NCBI RefSeq assembly: GCF_005871205.1
Contig: NZ_SWKM01000011.1
Span: forward strand, 682,001 to 746,000
From: Marinobacter alexandrii
Lineage (GTDB): Bacteria; Pseudomonadota; Gammaproteobacteria; Pseudomonadales; Oleiphilaceae
Direction of reading: 5' to 3'
Length of the DNA: 64,000 nt
How positions within the stretch are numbered: position 1 is the first letter of the stretch; every line of letters begins with the position of its first letter. Positions 1 through 7,894 of the stretch are shown piece by piece. A model generated the notes under the pieces. The model was not told the origin of the DNA, did no database searches, and was given only the letters and a program-made list of their open reading frames with translations. The translations under genes and the position numbers were made by a program.

Positions 1-513
1 ATTGAACCTGATCTGATCCTGATGGACCTCAACATGCCGGAGATGAACGGTATTGAGGCGCTCGAATCGCTTCGACAACAGAACATTAGCTCACGGATCA
101 TCATGTTCACCGTGTCGGATTACGAAGACGACGTTGTTGCTGCCTTGCGGGCAGGTGCTGACGGCTACCTTCTCAAGGACATGGAGCCGGAGGATATGAT
201 TCGCCAGTTGCGTCAGGCCGCGGTCGGCAAGATGGTGATCAGTGAGCGGTTAACCACACTGTTGGCGGAGGCGCTACGCTCCAATAAGTCCCAGCAGGCG
301 TCGCGCCCGGATTTTGACAGCCTGACACCCCGCGAAAAGGACATTCTGCGTCTCATCGCCGAGGGCCTCTCAAACAAGATGATCGGTCGTAAGCTGGATA
401 TCAGCGATGGCACGGTGAAAGTCCACGTTAAGCATCTGCTGAAAAAACTGAACCTGCGGTCCCGTGTGGAAGTGGCCGTGTGGGCGGTAGAGGAAGGGCT
501 GCACAAGGGCTGA
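1..513 (+). CDS. narL: NarL-family nitrate response regulator (5' end outside window)
   Basis: DNA-binding response regulator, probable partner of a NarX-type nitrate/nitrite sensor. The frame is open from base 1, so the first third, including the acidic pocket, is missing. Visible are the phospho-acceptor region ([17 protein letters not shown], the Asp after LM), the receiver Thr and Lys regions ([15 protein letters not shown]), a linker, and a C-terminal LuxR/GerE helix-turn-helix beginning [15 protein letters not shown] and ending near the stop. Downstream ubiT and the narK genes fit a nitrate-responsive regulator. The stop codon lies inside an FNR-like dyad that serves ubiT. The family is certain; the NarL name rests on similarity and context. 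Confidence 0.85.
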   Translation: MEPDLILMDLNMPEMNGIEALESLRQQNISSRIIMFTVSDYEDDVVAALRAGADGYLLKDMEPEDMIRQLRQAAVGKMVISERLTTLLAEALRSNKSQQASRPDFDSLTPREKDILRLIAEGLSNKMIGRKLDISDGTVKVHVKHLLKKLNLRSRVEVAVWAVEEGLHKG

Positions 514-523
514 GTTATATCAA
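510..523 (+). promoter_or_regulatory. FNR/Anr-like box upstream of ubiT
   Basis: CTGAG-TTAT-ATCAA matches the FNR/Anr consensus TTGAT-N4-ATCAA at 8 of 10 fixed positions. It overlaps the narL stop codon. Its centre is 65 bp before the ubiT ATG, so a class II promoter (centre at -41.5) would start near 558 and leave a leader of about 24 nt. The -10 around 544-549 is weak. Confidence 0.45.
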
Positions 524-581
524 ATGACTGCAACGTGATTTCGGTTACTCTGGGCAGGTTTCTGACCGCCCGGAGTATGCT

Positions 582-1076
582 ATGGCCCTTTCTCTTCCCT
601 CTATTGCGTTGCTGACTCACCCGCTTGTCGACCAGTCCCTTGCGGTTATCAGGGAATACCTGCCTTCGCCTTTGCCAATGCTTGAGGCCATAGATCGACG
701 CACTCCTATTTCTTTCAAACAACTGTCCGTTGAAGCGCCCCTCAATCGACTGTTTGCAACGGCCATCGAGGAGGGCGAGTTCGATGATTTTGAGGGGCGC
801 CGCATCCGCCTGGAAGTCACGGGGGGGCAGCCTGGCATTACCATTGGTTTCTGGGCTGGTCGTCTACGCATCCTGGATGGCAAAGGAGAAGCAACAATTC
901 GGGGCTCGCTGGGTGCATTCAAAACGCTGGCAGAGCGCCGCCAGGACCCGGACCAGCTTTTTTTTCAACGCCGCCTGGTGATCGAGGGCGACACAGAGCT
1001 AGGGCTGGGCCTGAAGAACCTGCTTGATAGCCTGGAATGGGATTTCACCCTCCATCGGTTGTTGCTCAGCCAGTAG
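582..1076 (+). CDS. ubiT: UbiT, SCP2-domain factor for O2-independent ubiquinone synthesis
   Basis: 164-aa SCP2 (sterol carrier-like) lipid-binding protein. Family knowledge: UbiT (YhbT) binds ubiquinone intermediates and works with UbiU and UbiV so that ring hydroxylation proceeds without O2; in Pseudomonas this pathway is needed for denitrification. The sequence shows an N-terminal helix rich in LTHPLVDQSL and an SCP2 core with a characteristic FEGRRIRLEV / GFWAGRLRI pattern. ubiV and ubiU lie next to it, convergent. A possible Anr box precedes it. The ATG at 582 is preceded by CGGAGTATGCT. The only realistic alternative is a generic SCP2 protein, which the neighbours argue against. Confidence 0.88.
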   Translation: MALSLPSIALLTHPLVDQSLAVIREYLPSPLPMLEAIDRRTPISFKQLSVEAPLNRLFATAIEEGEFDDFEGRRIRLEVTGGQPGITIGFWAGRLRILDGKGEATIRGSLGAFKTLAERRQDPDQLFFQRRLVIEGDTELGLGLKNLLDSLEWDFTLHRLLLSQ

Positions 1077-1092
1077 GATGAACCAGGATCTC

Positions 1093-1122
1093 AACCATGG
1101 AACGATGATTCCGAAAATGGTT
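1093..1122. terminator. Hairpin between convergent ubiT and ubiV
   Basis: AACCATGGAA pairs with TTCC and ATGGTT around a CGATGA loop, with a 4-nt GAAA bulge on the 3' side. It sits in the 55-bp gap between two convergent stops. No U-tract follows on either strand, so a terminator role is plausible but not proven. Confidence 0.35.
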
Positions 1123-1131
1123 AGGTTGTCT

Positions 1132-2025
1132 TCATAGGCCGACCAGATCCATTCCCGGTTTTCCGTACCAGTATCCGTTGCAGGGCGGAGCCTCAACCAG
1201 TTGCAGTGGATCGGTTGATGGCACTTCACCGCAACGCACCTGATCAAAGCGCTTGACCACCTCATCCATACCCTGGAGTTCTGGGCTAAGTCGGATCGTG
1301 GACACGCCCATTCGCTGCATTTCAGGCAGCTCTCTCATCAAGTCATAGCGCGAACCTGACAAGGTGGATATGCCGTTGATCCGGAACAGCTCCTGGGATT
1401 CGCGCGAGCGCAGCGCCATCCCATCAGGATGCTCGAGACAGCGGAACTCGCAATTGTCCTTTGGAAGGTTGTAGTGACGCGCGGTGAAACAGCGGGATGA
1501 CCAGGCCAGCGGCAAGAACCCCCAGGCAAAGACCTCTGCTGGCGCATCAATGGATTCCTCTCTCAGGCCTTCCAGGAGCTGACCCAGAGCTTCCTTGCCC
1601 AGCTCCACGGGCAGGTTCCAGGCTTTCAGGCCCTGTCTGGCAAGCACTTTGAGTGTGGCCACGTTATACACGTTCATCGACGGGCCGGTAATAAAGGGGA
1701 TGGCGTTCTGAATCGCCACCTGCAATGCGCTCTGGTCATTGGCTTCCACTGCAAACTCGTGCTGATCACAGATTCGGCGAAGGCGACGCAAATCGGCCTC
1801 GGACTCAATCAGAGTCTGGGTGGAGAGCACCACATCCTTACCGCAGGCTTTAAGATCACGGGCCAGATCAAACCAATCGCCAGGCTTCAGTTCACGCCGT
1901 CGGGAACACACGGCTTCGCCAAGATAAATGGTATCCACCGGCCACTCAGCGGCGCGGGCATAGAAATCGAAAACGGTCTGCTTGGACCAGAACCAGAGGA
2001 TAGGCCCCAGAGATAGCTTCATCAT
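1132..2025 (-). CDS. ubiV: UbiV, U32-family O2-independent ubiquinone hydroxylation subunit
   Basis: Peptidase U32-like TIM-barrel protein. Family knowledge: UbiV forms a heterodimer with UbiU, each carrying a [4Fe-4S] cluster, and hydroxylates the ubiquinone ring using prephenate rather than O2. The four cluster cysteines are visible: one in AVCSRRRE near residue 42, then the RC-x12-C-x3-C group ([19 protein letters not shown]). I chose the tandem ATG at 2025/2022 (MMKLSLGP) because translation further upstream would run through the end of ubiU; AAAGG lies 9 nt before it. About 297 aa, normal for the family. The gap to ubiU is 13 nt, so the two are co-transcribed. Confidence 0.93.
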   Translation of the reverse strand: MMKLSLGPILWFWSKQTVFDFYARAAEWPVDTIYLGEAVCSRRRELKPGDWFDLARDLKACGKDVVLSTQTLIESEADLRRLRRICDQHEFAVEANDQSALQVAIQNAIPFITGPSMNVYNVATLKVLARQGLKAWNLPVELGKEALGQLLEGLREESIDAPAEVFAWGFLPLAWSSRCFTARHYNLPKDNCEFRCLEHPDGMALRSRESQELFRINGISTLSGSRYDLMRELPEMQRMGVSTIRLSPELQGMDEVVKRFDQVRCGEVPSTDPLQLVEAPPCNGYWYGKPGMDLVGL

Positions 2026-2038
2026 GAATGGTAAGCCT

Positions 2039-3034
2039 TTATTTCCATTTGCGGTGGTAGGCGCCCAGCGTTGTGAGGCCACCCTCCGAAAGCCCCGCCA
2101 GGGTAGTCTGCCACTGGGGTTCAACAGCGAAGGCCTGGTTGCTGGCTTCAAGGTTGTCCAGGGCGTGGCGCCAGGTACGGGCAACTTCCGCGATGTAAGC
2201 CGGGCTGCGCTGACGCCCCTCGATTTTCACCGCGCGAATACCCAGATCCCGGAGTGCCGGAAGCAGGTCCAGGGTGTTCAGACTGACAGGCTCCTCAATG
2301 GCGTGGTAGACATCGCCCTCCACCTCGAACCGACCTTTGCACAGGGTGGGGTAACCGGCGGCTTCTCCCTGGCCGTACCGGTCGATCAGCACGCCATTGA
2401 GGCGGGATTCAAGCCCTTGCGCAGTCTCCTGCCAGCGCACGGCCTTAGCCGGCGAGCAGGCACCACGGGTATTGGGGGACTCATCCGTGAGATAAGAGGA
2501 AAGATAGCACCGTCCTTCCGCCATAATGCACAGGCTTCCAAACGCAAAAACCTCCAGCTCTACAGGGCTACGCTTTGCCACCCCGCGAACCTGATCCAAT
2601 GAGAGCACCCGAGGCAGAACGGCGCGGCGGATATCGAAATTATCCTTGTAGAACGAGAGTGCTTCGTAGCTGGTGGCCGACCCTTGGACCGACAGGTGGC
2701 GAGGAATTTCCGGGTACTTGTTGGCCGCGTAGTCCAGCAGGCCCATATCCGCGAGAATGATCGCGTCGACGCCGAGGCTGGCGGCCCGGTCTACGGCACT
2801 TTTCCACTGGGACCAGCCTTCCGGCTGGGGGTAGGTATTGATCGCCGTAAACACCCGGGCGCCCCTTGCATGGGCATACTCTATGCCCTCGGCCGCACGC
2901 TTGTCGTTGAAATTCAGGCCGGCGAACTGGCGGGCATTGGTGCTATCGCGAAAACCAAAGTAAATCGCGTTGGCACCATTATCAACTGCCGTCTTGAGGG
3001 CGGGAAGACTGCCGGCCGGGCAAACAAGTTCCAT
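2039..3034 (-). CDS. ubiU: UbiU, U32-family O2-independent ubiquinone hydroxylation subunit
   Basis: 331-aa U32-family protein, partner of UbiV. It begins [14 protein letters not shown], which matches the UbiU N-terminus, so I start at 3034 rather than at an upstream in-frame codon; GGAGAAG lies just before this ATG. Cluster-binding cysteines are present as LCIMAEGRC (two Cys seven apart), RGACSPAK and TLCKGR. The first gene of a ubiU-ubiV operon, with an Anr-like dyad 66 bp upstream. Expected to act in the cytoplasm during anaerobic growth, supplying ubiquinone to nitrate respiration. Confidence 0.94.
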   Translation of the reverse strand: MELVCPAGSLPALKTAVDNGANAIYFGFRDSTNARQFAGLNFNDKRAAEGIEYAHARGARVFTAINTYPQPEGWSQWKSAVDRAASLGVDAIILADMGLLDYAANKYPEIPRHLSVQGSATSYEALSFYKDNFDIRRAVLPRVLSLDQVRGVAKRSPVELEVFAFGSLCIMAEGRCYLSSYLTDESPNTRGACSPAKAVRWQETAQGLESRLNGVLIDRYGQGEAAGYPTLCKGRFEVEGDVYHAIEEPVSLNTLDLLPALRDLGIRAVKIEGRQRSPAYIAEVARTWRHALDNLEASNQAFAVEPQWQTTLAGLSEGGLTTLGAYHRKWK

Positions 3035-3093
3035 GATCTTCTCCGGCTGAAATGGGTGTAAGCCGACCATAGCGAACACCGGGCAAAAGTACC

Positions 3094-3107
3094 TTGACCT
3101 TTATCAG
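3094..3107 (-). promoter_or_regulatory. FNR/Anr-like box of the ubiUV promoter
   Basis: TTGAC-CTTT-ATCAG matches the FNR/Anr consensus at 8 of 10 positions. Its centre is 66 bp from the ubiU ATG; a class II start would be near 3059 with a leader of about 25 nt. FNR control of ubiUV is known in E. coli, which supports the call. Confidence 0.55.
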
Positions 3108-3155
3108 CCAGCCACCAGCGGCCACCGGCAGCGAACTACCTAAATCTCAATGGTG

Positions 3156-4565
3156 TTAGATAATCCGCGAGAAACGCTGGCTGGCACCCTCTTTACGATA
3201 CAGATCAAAGATCTGGCAGATCGCCCGAATCAGCAGCCGTCCGGCTGGCTGCACCTGCAGCAACCGGCTGTCGTCGGAAATCAGTTCGTCCTGCACCATG
3301 GGCTTCAGACGGTTAAGCTCATCGGAGAAATAGCGGTCCAGGTCCTCTTTCCAGACGTCAGCGAATTGCTGGCGGTCAAGCCGGAACTGACAGATCAGTT
3401 GCCCGATCACCCAGCGCCGAATGCGGTCATCACGAGTCAGGTTCACACCCTTGGTGATGGCGAGCCGGCCGGAATCAATCGCCGATTCCCACGAAGGCAG
3501 ATCATGATTGTTCTGGAAGTAGGCATCGTCAGTCTGCCCGATGGCGGAGACACCCAATGACACCAGATCGCACTCCGAGTGAGTGGTATAACCCTGGAAG
3601 TTGCGGTGCAGGCGACCCTCGCGCTGGGCCACCGCCAGGCTGTCATCCGGTTTGGCGAAGTGATCCATGCCGATGTATTCGTAACCTGCCTCCAGTAGCC
3701 GGTTGATCGTATTATGCAGGATGGTCAGTTTCTGCTGCGGTGTGGGCAGGGTATGCGCCAGAATCCGGGTTTGCGGGTAGAACCGATCCGGGAGGTGTGC
3801 GTAGCTGAATACCGAGAGCCTGTCCGGCGACATCTCGATCACCGCTTCAAGTGTTTCCGCAAAGCTTTCGGGGGTTTGGTGCGGCAGGCCATAGATCAGA
3901 TCCAGGTTGATGGATCGGAAGTCGAGCCGGCGGGCTTCGTCCAGCACGGCCTCGGTTAATGCCCGGGGCTGGATACGATTAACCGCCTTTTGCACCTTTG
4001 TATTCACATCCTGCACACCCAGGCTGATTCGGTTAAAGCCCAGCTCCCGAAGGGTTGGCAGTGTGTCCAGGTCCACTTCCCTGGGATCAATTTCTACGCT
4101 GTAATCCCGTTCGCTATCGCTTTGCAGGTTAAACAGCTCGTTATACCCCTGCATCAGCATTTTCATCACGTCTGCAGGCAGAAAAGTGGGTGTTCCTCCC
4201 CCCCAATGCAGTTGAGTAACCGGCCGATCAGCTCCGAACAGTTCTGACTGTAGGGCGGCTTCGTTCAACAGTCGGTTTACATACGGCAGAGCCTTATCAC
4301 GTTTTTTGGTGATGACTTTGTTGCAGGCGCAGTAGTAGCAGAGATGCGCGCAGAATGGGAGATGGGTATAGAGAGACAGAGACCGGCCGCTGGCCTTGCT
4401 GCGAGCCGCTGCCTCGGCCATGTGCTGTATCGGATAGTTCTGGTCAAACTCGACGGCAGTCGGGTACGAGGTATAGCGTGGGCCGCTGAGATCGTAGCGC
4501 TGAATCAGCGCGTCGTCCCAGATAAATCCGGGCAGCGAGGGAGCCTGTGGCGCAATAGAGGTCAT
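3156..4565 (-). CDS. hemN: HemN, oxygen-independent coproporphyrinogen III dehydrogenase
   Basis: Radical SAM enzyme converting coproporphyrinogen III to protoporphyrinogen IX without O2, allowing haem synthesis in anaerobiosis. The radical SAM cluster motif CAHLCYYCACNK (CxxxCxxC plus an extra Cys, as in true HemN) follows YTHLPF. The SAM-binding WGGGTPTFL, the EIDPRE stretch and the C-terminal HemN domain (LGVSAIGQTDDAYFQN) are all present. The ATG at 4565 gives 469 aa; an in-frame TTG four codons upstream is possible, and neither has a strong Shine-Dalgarno. I found no convincing Anr box directly upstream, unlike the neighbouring genes. Not a HemW: the CxC after the cluster and the C-terminal domain argue against it. 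Confidence 0.94.
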   Translation of the reverse strand: MTSIAPQAPSLPGFIWDDALIQRYDLSGPRYTSYPTAVEFDQNYPIQHMAEAAARSKASGRSLSLYTHLPFCAHLCYYCACNKVITKKRDKALPYVNRLLNEAALQSELFGADRPVTQLHWGGGTPTFLPADVMKMLMQGYNELFNLQSDSERDYSVEIDPREVDLDTLPTLRELGFNRISLGVQDVNTKVQKAVNRIQPRALTEAVLDEARRLDFRSINLDLIYGLPHQTPESFAETLEAVIEMSPDRLSVFSYAHLPDRFYPQTRILAHTLPTPQQKLTILHNTINRLLEAGYEYIGMDHFAKPDDSLAVAQREGRLHRNFQGYTTHSECDLVSLGVSAIGQTDDAYFQNNHDLPSWESAIDSGRLAITKGVNLTRDDRIRRWVIGQLICQFRLDRQQFADVWKEDLDRYFSDELNRLKPMVQDELISDDSRLLQVQPAGRLLIRAICQIFDLYRKEGASQRFSRII

Positions 4566-4715
4566 AAAAGAAACCAACGTGTGGGGCAGAGATTCAACCG
4601 CAAGTTTACCAAGCCCCGAAACGGCCGACTGTTCCGCTCTTGGCGTAGTTTCACTACCTCTTTCGGGGGATGCGCAGGCAAGAATGCTAAAAATGCCCCG
4701 AGTTCTGCCCCCCGC

Positions 4716-5279
4716 TCAATAGGCCCACACGACTGCCATAAGAATACCCCAGGCCAACAGGGAGGCGGCCATCACCGTGTACGTAGCAGACATTGCAACG
4801 ACATCGTCATCTGATCGATGGCACAGAGACTTGATGCCCTGGTAGATCAGTAAACTCGAAAAGCACAGGCCCACGAGGACGCTTACCACGCTTATCGCAA
4901 GCACCGGCACCAACAACGCAAGAGAAGAAAGCCAGAGAGGGATCGGGGCAATGGCGGCAAGCAAGTAGGCGTCGTGATAACTGATCTCCATTTTGTCACT
5001 GTTCAGCACGGAGTGGATCAGCCACCCCATGATGAAGAACGTCAGCAACTCTGCCAGAAACAGGATAGTGGTGATAAATCGCCATTCCTTGTCAGCGAAA
5101 CCGGGCATGAAGTCATCGCCATAATGGACTCCCGCAAAATACAGAAGCACGGGAGGTAGAAGCGACAGCGGTAAAACCACCACCCACGCCAGGAACGGAA
5201 TGGAGAAATTCTTCCGTTTCAGCTCCAGCCAGCCATCGTTTCCAGGCAATGGTAAACGCAAAAAATGAGATACCGTCAT
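4716..5279 (-). CDS. Yip1/DUF1282-like integral membrane protein
   Basis: 187-aa membrane protein with four to five hydrophobic segments: FLAWVVVLPLSLLPPVLLYF, FITTILFLAELLTFFIMGWL, AAIAPIPLWLSSLALLVPVL, a following Val/Ile-rich segment, and a C-terminal one. The DAYLLAAIAPIPLWL stretch is typical of bacterial Yip1-family proteins of unknown function. I start at 5279 because GGGAGG lies seven bases upstream; an upstream in-frame codon lacks this. It is divergent from narK and shares with it a regulatory region containing Anr-like dyads, suggesting anaerobic expression. Function unknown. Confidence 0.7.
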   Translation of the reverse strand: MTVSHFLRLPLPGNDGWLELKRKNFSIPFLAWVVVLPLSLLPPVLLYFAGVHYGDDFMPGFADKEWRFITTILFLAELLTFFIMGWLIHSVLNSDKMEISYHDAYLLAAIAPIPLWLSSLALLVPVLAISVVSVLVGLCFSSLLIYQGIKSLCHRSDDDVVAMSATYTVMAASLLAWGILMAVVWAY

Positions 5280-5638
5280 GATGCATCCTCCCGAATAATC
5301 CCCTCGTTTAACAGATAGCGTCGTCAAAGTCGCAGGTCAACTATTGGTCTTGATCTGAAGCAAATCGAGGCTGGAAACGAATGGCTACCTCCTCTGCGCT
5401 GGCCTTAAAACTATCTACCTATACTGAGATACATCCAGTGCAACATGATGAAATTGTTGTATTTTTTGAGCGTTTTTTGTGGCGGAAAAATGCTCGGATA
5501 ATTAGCCCTTACGGCCCCAGATAAGATCTTGAGATATGTCAAGAATGCGGGCTCATCTGATTTGCACAATGACCACAAGAAGCCCGGTTGTCGCTCTCAG
5601 AGCGGCGCCGGCGGCGTGTAAACCAGGGAGTCACAACT
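5280..5638. promoter_or_regulatory. Divergent regulatory region between the yip1-like gene and narK
   Basis: A 359-bp gene-free stretch. It holds two FNR/Anr-like dyads: TTGAT-CTGA-AGCAA at 5350-5363 (9 of 10 positions), suitably placed for the minus-strand gene at 5279, and TTGAG-ATAT-GTCAA at 5529-5542 (8 of 10), about 103 bp before the narK ATG. A NarL-like 7-2-7 inverted heptamer pair lies between them (TACCTAT, 2 bp, TGAGATA; 5416-5431). No convincing ORF is present. Confidence 0.5.
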
Positions 5639-7276
5639 ATGACCAAGACCAATGCTGATATCGAAGACTGGGGAGCCGAGGCCCCGGACAAAACCAACGC
5701 GGACATCGATCACTGGGATGTCGAAAATGCCGAATTCTGGGAACAAAAAGGAAAACGAATCGCCTCCCGGAACCTGTGGATTTCCATTCCCAGCTTGTTG
5801 ATGGGGTTTGCCGTGTGGCTGATGTGGGGAATGATCACCACTCAGATGAAAAACCTGGGCTTTCCATTCAGCATTGAACAGCTTTTCACCCTGTCTGCCA
5901 TCGCGGGCTTATCGGGTGCGACCTTGCGGATTCCTGCGTCTTTCATGATCAAGATTGCGGGCGGCCGAAACACCGTATTTCTGACCACGGCGTTGCTGAT
6001 GATCCCGGCAGCCGGCACCGGTATTGCACTGATGAATCCAGGCACGCCCTTCATTGTGTTTCAAGCGCTGGCGCTGCTGTCTGGTATCGGTGGCGGAAAC
6101 TTCGCCTGCTCCATGAGCAACATCAGCACCTTCTACCCTAAAAGCAAACAGGGATATGGCCTGGGGATGAACGCGGGCCTTGGCAATTTTGGCGTCACAA
6201 CCATGCAGGTGTTGATTCCTTTAGTGATGACGGTGGGCATTTTCGGAGCACTTGCCGGTGACCCGATGCAACTGCAAAGCCCCAGTGGCACACTGATTGG
6301 CCGTATTGAGGCGGGCACCGACACATGGATTCAGAATGCCGGATTTATCTGGCTGGTTTTTCTGATTCCTCTGGCCTTTGCAGGCTGGTTCGGTATGAAC
6401 AACCTGAAAGTGGTCACACCGAATCCTGGCCACCCCCTGTCGGCTTTCGGAAAAATCCTGGGGCTGTACGGCGTTGGCATTTTGGCTTCTATCGCGGGTG
6501 TGTGGGCGCTGGGTTTGCTGAGCATGTGGCTGGCTCTGCCCCTGACCATCGTGCTGACGCTGGTGCTGCTGCGCCTGATTCCTGGCGACATCAAACCCAA
6601 TATCCAGGCTCAGTTCGCCATTTTCAGCAATAAGCACACCTGGTCCATGACCGTGTTGTACATCCTGACCTTCGGATCGTTTATTGGGTTTTCAGCGGCG
6701 CTGCCTCTGTCTATCTCTGTCATTTTCGGGAATATGATGGAGGTGGCGGCGGATGGCACCGTGACTCGGGTCGTTAACCCTGATGCGCCGAGTGCTCTGA
6801 CTTGGGCGTGGATGGGGCCCTTTGTTGGCGCTTTGATACGCCCGGTCGGTGGCTGGATTTCCGATAAGGTAGGGGGCTCCATTGTTACCCAGATCATCTC
6901 GATAGTGATGGTGGGCGCCTCCGTGGCAACAGGTTATGTGATGATGTTGGCCTACAACTCTACCGATCCAAATGCCTACTTTGCGGCGTTCCTGATTCTG
7001 TTCATTGTCATGTTTGCGGCCAGCGGTATCGGTAATGGCTCTACGTTCCGCAGCATAGGTTTCATTTTCAACCAGCAGCAAAAAGGCCCTGTTCTGGGGT
7101 GGACGTCAGCAGTTGCCGCCTATGGTGCGTTCATCGCTCCACGCGTAATGGGGCAGGAGATTCAGGCAGGCACACCAGAGGTCGCCATGTACGGGTTCGC
7201 CGTGTTCTATGCGCTTTGCCTGCTGGTTAACTGGTGGTTCTACCTGCGCAAGAACGCCTACATCAAAAACCCATAA
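5639..7276 (+). CDS. narK: NarK-family nitrate/nitrite MFS transporter
   Basis: 545-aa 12-TM inner-membrane transporter of the NNP branch of the MFS. It moves nitrate in, and probably nitrite out, during nitrate respiration. Family motifs are clear: the first nitrate signature around GMNAGLGNFGVT (TM5) and the second around GSFIGFSAALPLSISV, plus RPVGGWISDKVGG. The start at 5639 is set by GGGAG eight bases upstream; the preceding in-frame codons encode an unlikely Arg-rich leader. Unusual: the cytoplasmic N-terminus carries two copies of a TNADIxxW motif (TNADIEDW and TNADIDHW) in the first 30 residues. One of three NarK paralogues here. Confidence 0.92.
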   Translation: MTKTNADIEDWGAEAPDKTNADIDHWDVENAEFWEQKGKRIASRNLWISIPSLLMGFAVWLMWGMITTQMKNLGFPFSIEQLFTLSAIAGLSGATLRIPASFMIKIAGGRNTVFLTTALLMIPAAGTGIALMNPGTPFIVFQALALLSGIGGGNFACSMSNISTFYPKSKQGYGLGMNAGLGNFGVTTMQVLIPLVMTVGIFGALAGDPMQLQSPSGTLIGRIEAGTDTWIQNAGFIWLVFLIPLAFAGWFGMNNLKVVTPNPGHPLSAFGKILGLYGVGILASIAGVWALGLLSMWLALPLTIVLTLVLLRLIPGDIKPNIQAQFAIFSNKHTWSMTVLYILTFGSFIGFSAALPLSISVIFGNMMEVAADGTVTRVVNPDAPSALTWAWMGPFVGALIRPVGGWISDKVGGSIVTQIISIVMVGASVATGYVMMLAYNSTDPNAYFAAFLILFIVMFAASGIGNGSTFRSIGFIFNQQQKGPVLGWTSAVAAYGAFIAPRVMGQEIQAGTPEVAMYGFAVFYALCLLVNWWFYLRKNAYIKNP

Positions 7277-7293
7277 CTCCAAGGTAAATAAGC

Positions 7294-7331
7294 AGCACCG
7301 GTCTCAGCTTTGAGGTCGGTGCTATTCTTTT
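7294..7331 (+). terminator. Rho-independent terminator after narK
   Basis: AGCACCG pairs with CGGTGCT, extended inward through GTCTC/GAGGT-like pairing, and is followed by ATTCTTTT. It lies 18 bp past the narK stop and ahead of the globin gene. Confidence 0.7.
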
Positions 7332-7372
7332 AAGGCTGATCAGGAAAACTCTCCGACAAATGGGAGTTCCTT

Positions 7373-7789
7373 ATGTCTTTCGACGACATTTTTGATGCAA
7401 GCTTCAGACGGGTGCAGGTGCCTAGCGGCAAACGTGTGAGCTTTTTCGAAGCCTTCTATCGCAACTTCCTGATGTCCTCGCCCCAAGTCCGGGTGCTGTT
7501 TCGCAACACGGATATGGCCGTCCAAAGACGAATGCTCAAGAAATCGTTTTTCAGCCTGGTCTCGTTTTACGCCAGCGGGACGGTTGATGATGTTCTGCGT
7601 AAGACAGCCGAGATGCACAGTGCGCGTCAGCTCAATATCGACCCCTATCTGTACGACTTGTGGCTTGAGTGCCTGATCGACACGGTGAGAGAGTACGACC
7701 CCTTATTCAGTGACGACGTGGAGTTGGCCTGGCGGCTGATCCTCAGCTCTGGCATCACTTATATGAAATTCGGGTACGACCACTTTTAG
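7373..7789 (+). CDS. Small single-domain globin
   Basis: 138-aa all-helical protein with bacterial globin features: an N-terminal helix with FEAFYRNFLMSSPQVRVLF, the region after it, and a likely proximal histidine in AEMHSARQLNIDPYLYDLW. Family knowledge: such globins bind O2 or NO. Between two nitrate transporters, a role in NO handling or O2 sensing during denitrification is plausible but inferred. GGGAG lies just upstream of ATG 7373. It has its own terminator-bounded transcript behind narK. No fused reductase or signalling domain is present. Confidence 0.72.
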   Translation: MSFDDIFDASFRRVQVPSGKRVSFFEAFYRNFLMSSPQVRVLFRNTDMAVQRRMLKKSFFSLVSFYASGTVDDVLRKTAEMHSARQLNIDPYLYDLWLECLIDTVREYDPLFSDDVELAWRLILSSGITYMKFGYDHF

Positions 7790-7805
7790 TGCATAGGATT
7801 GAAGA

Positions 7806-7816
7806 GGGGGGGGGGG
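7806..7816. repeat. Run of 11 G residues
   Basis: An uninterrupted G11 tract 17 bp after the globin stop and before a perfect hairpin. It is intergenic, so slippage would not change a reading frame; it may also reflect length uncertainty in assembly. Confidence 0.8.
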
Positions 7817-7858
7817 ATTGATCAGAACACTGCTGGTTTGAACAGAGCAAAGTGGACA

Positions 7859-7884
7859 ATGGCCGCATCGGGTGATGCGGCCAT
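7859..7884. terminator. Perfect hairpin between globin and the minus-strand narK
   Basis: ATGGCCGCATC and GATGCGGCCAT form an 11-bp perfect stem with a GGGT loop, 10 bp beyond the minus-strand transporter stop. It lacks a strong U-tract on either strand, but sits where convergent transcripts must end. Confidence 0.55.
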
Positions 7885-7894
7885 TTGCGTACGG

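Noticed and set aside
4566..4715. Anr box for hemN
   Set aside because: The best candidate around the gap matches too few positions; hemN may be read from the upstream minus-strand gene or have a divergent site.
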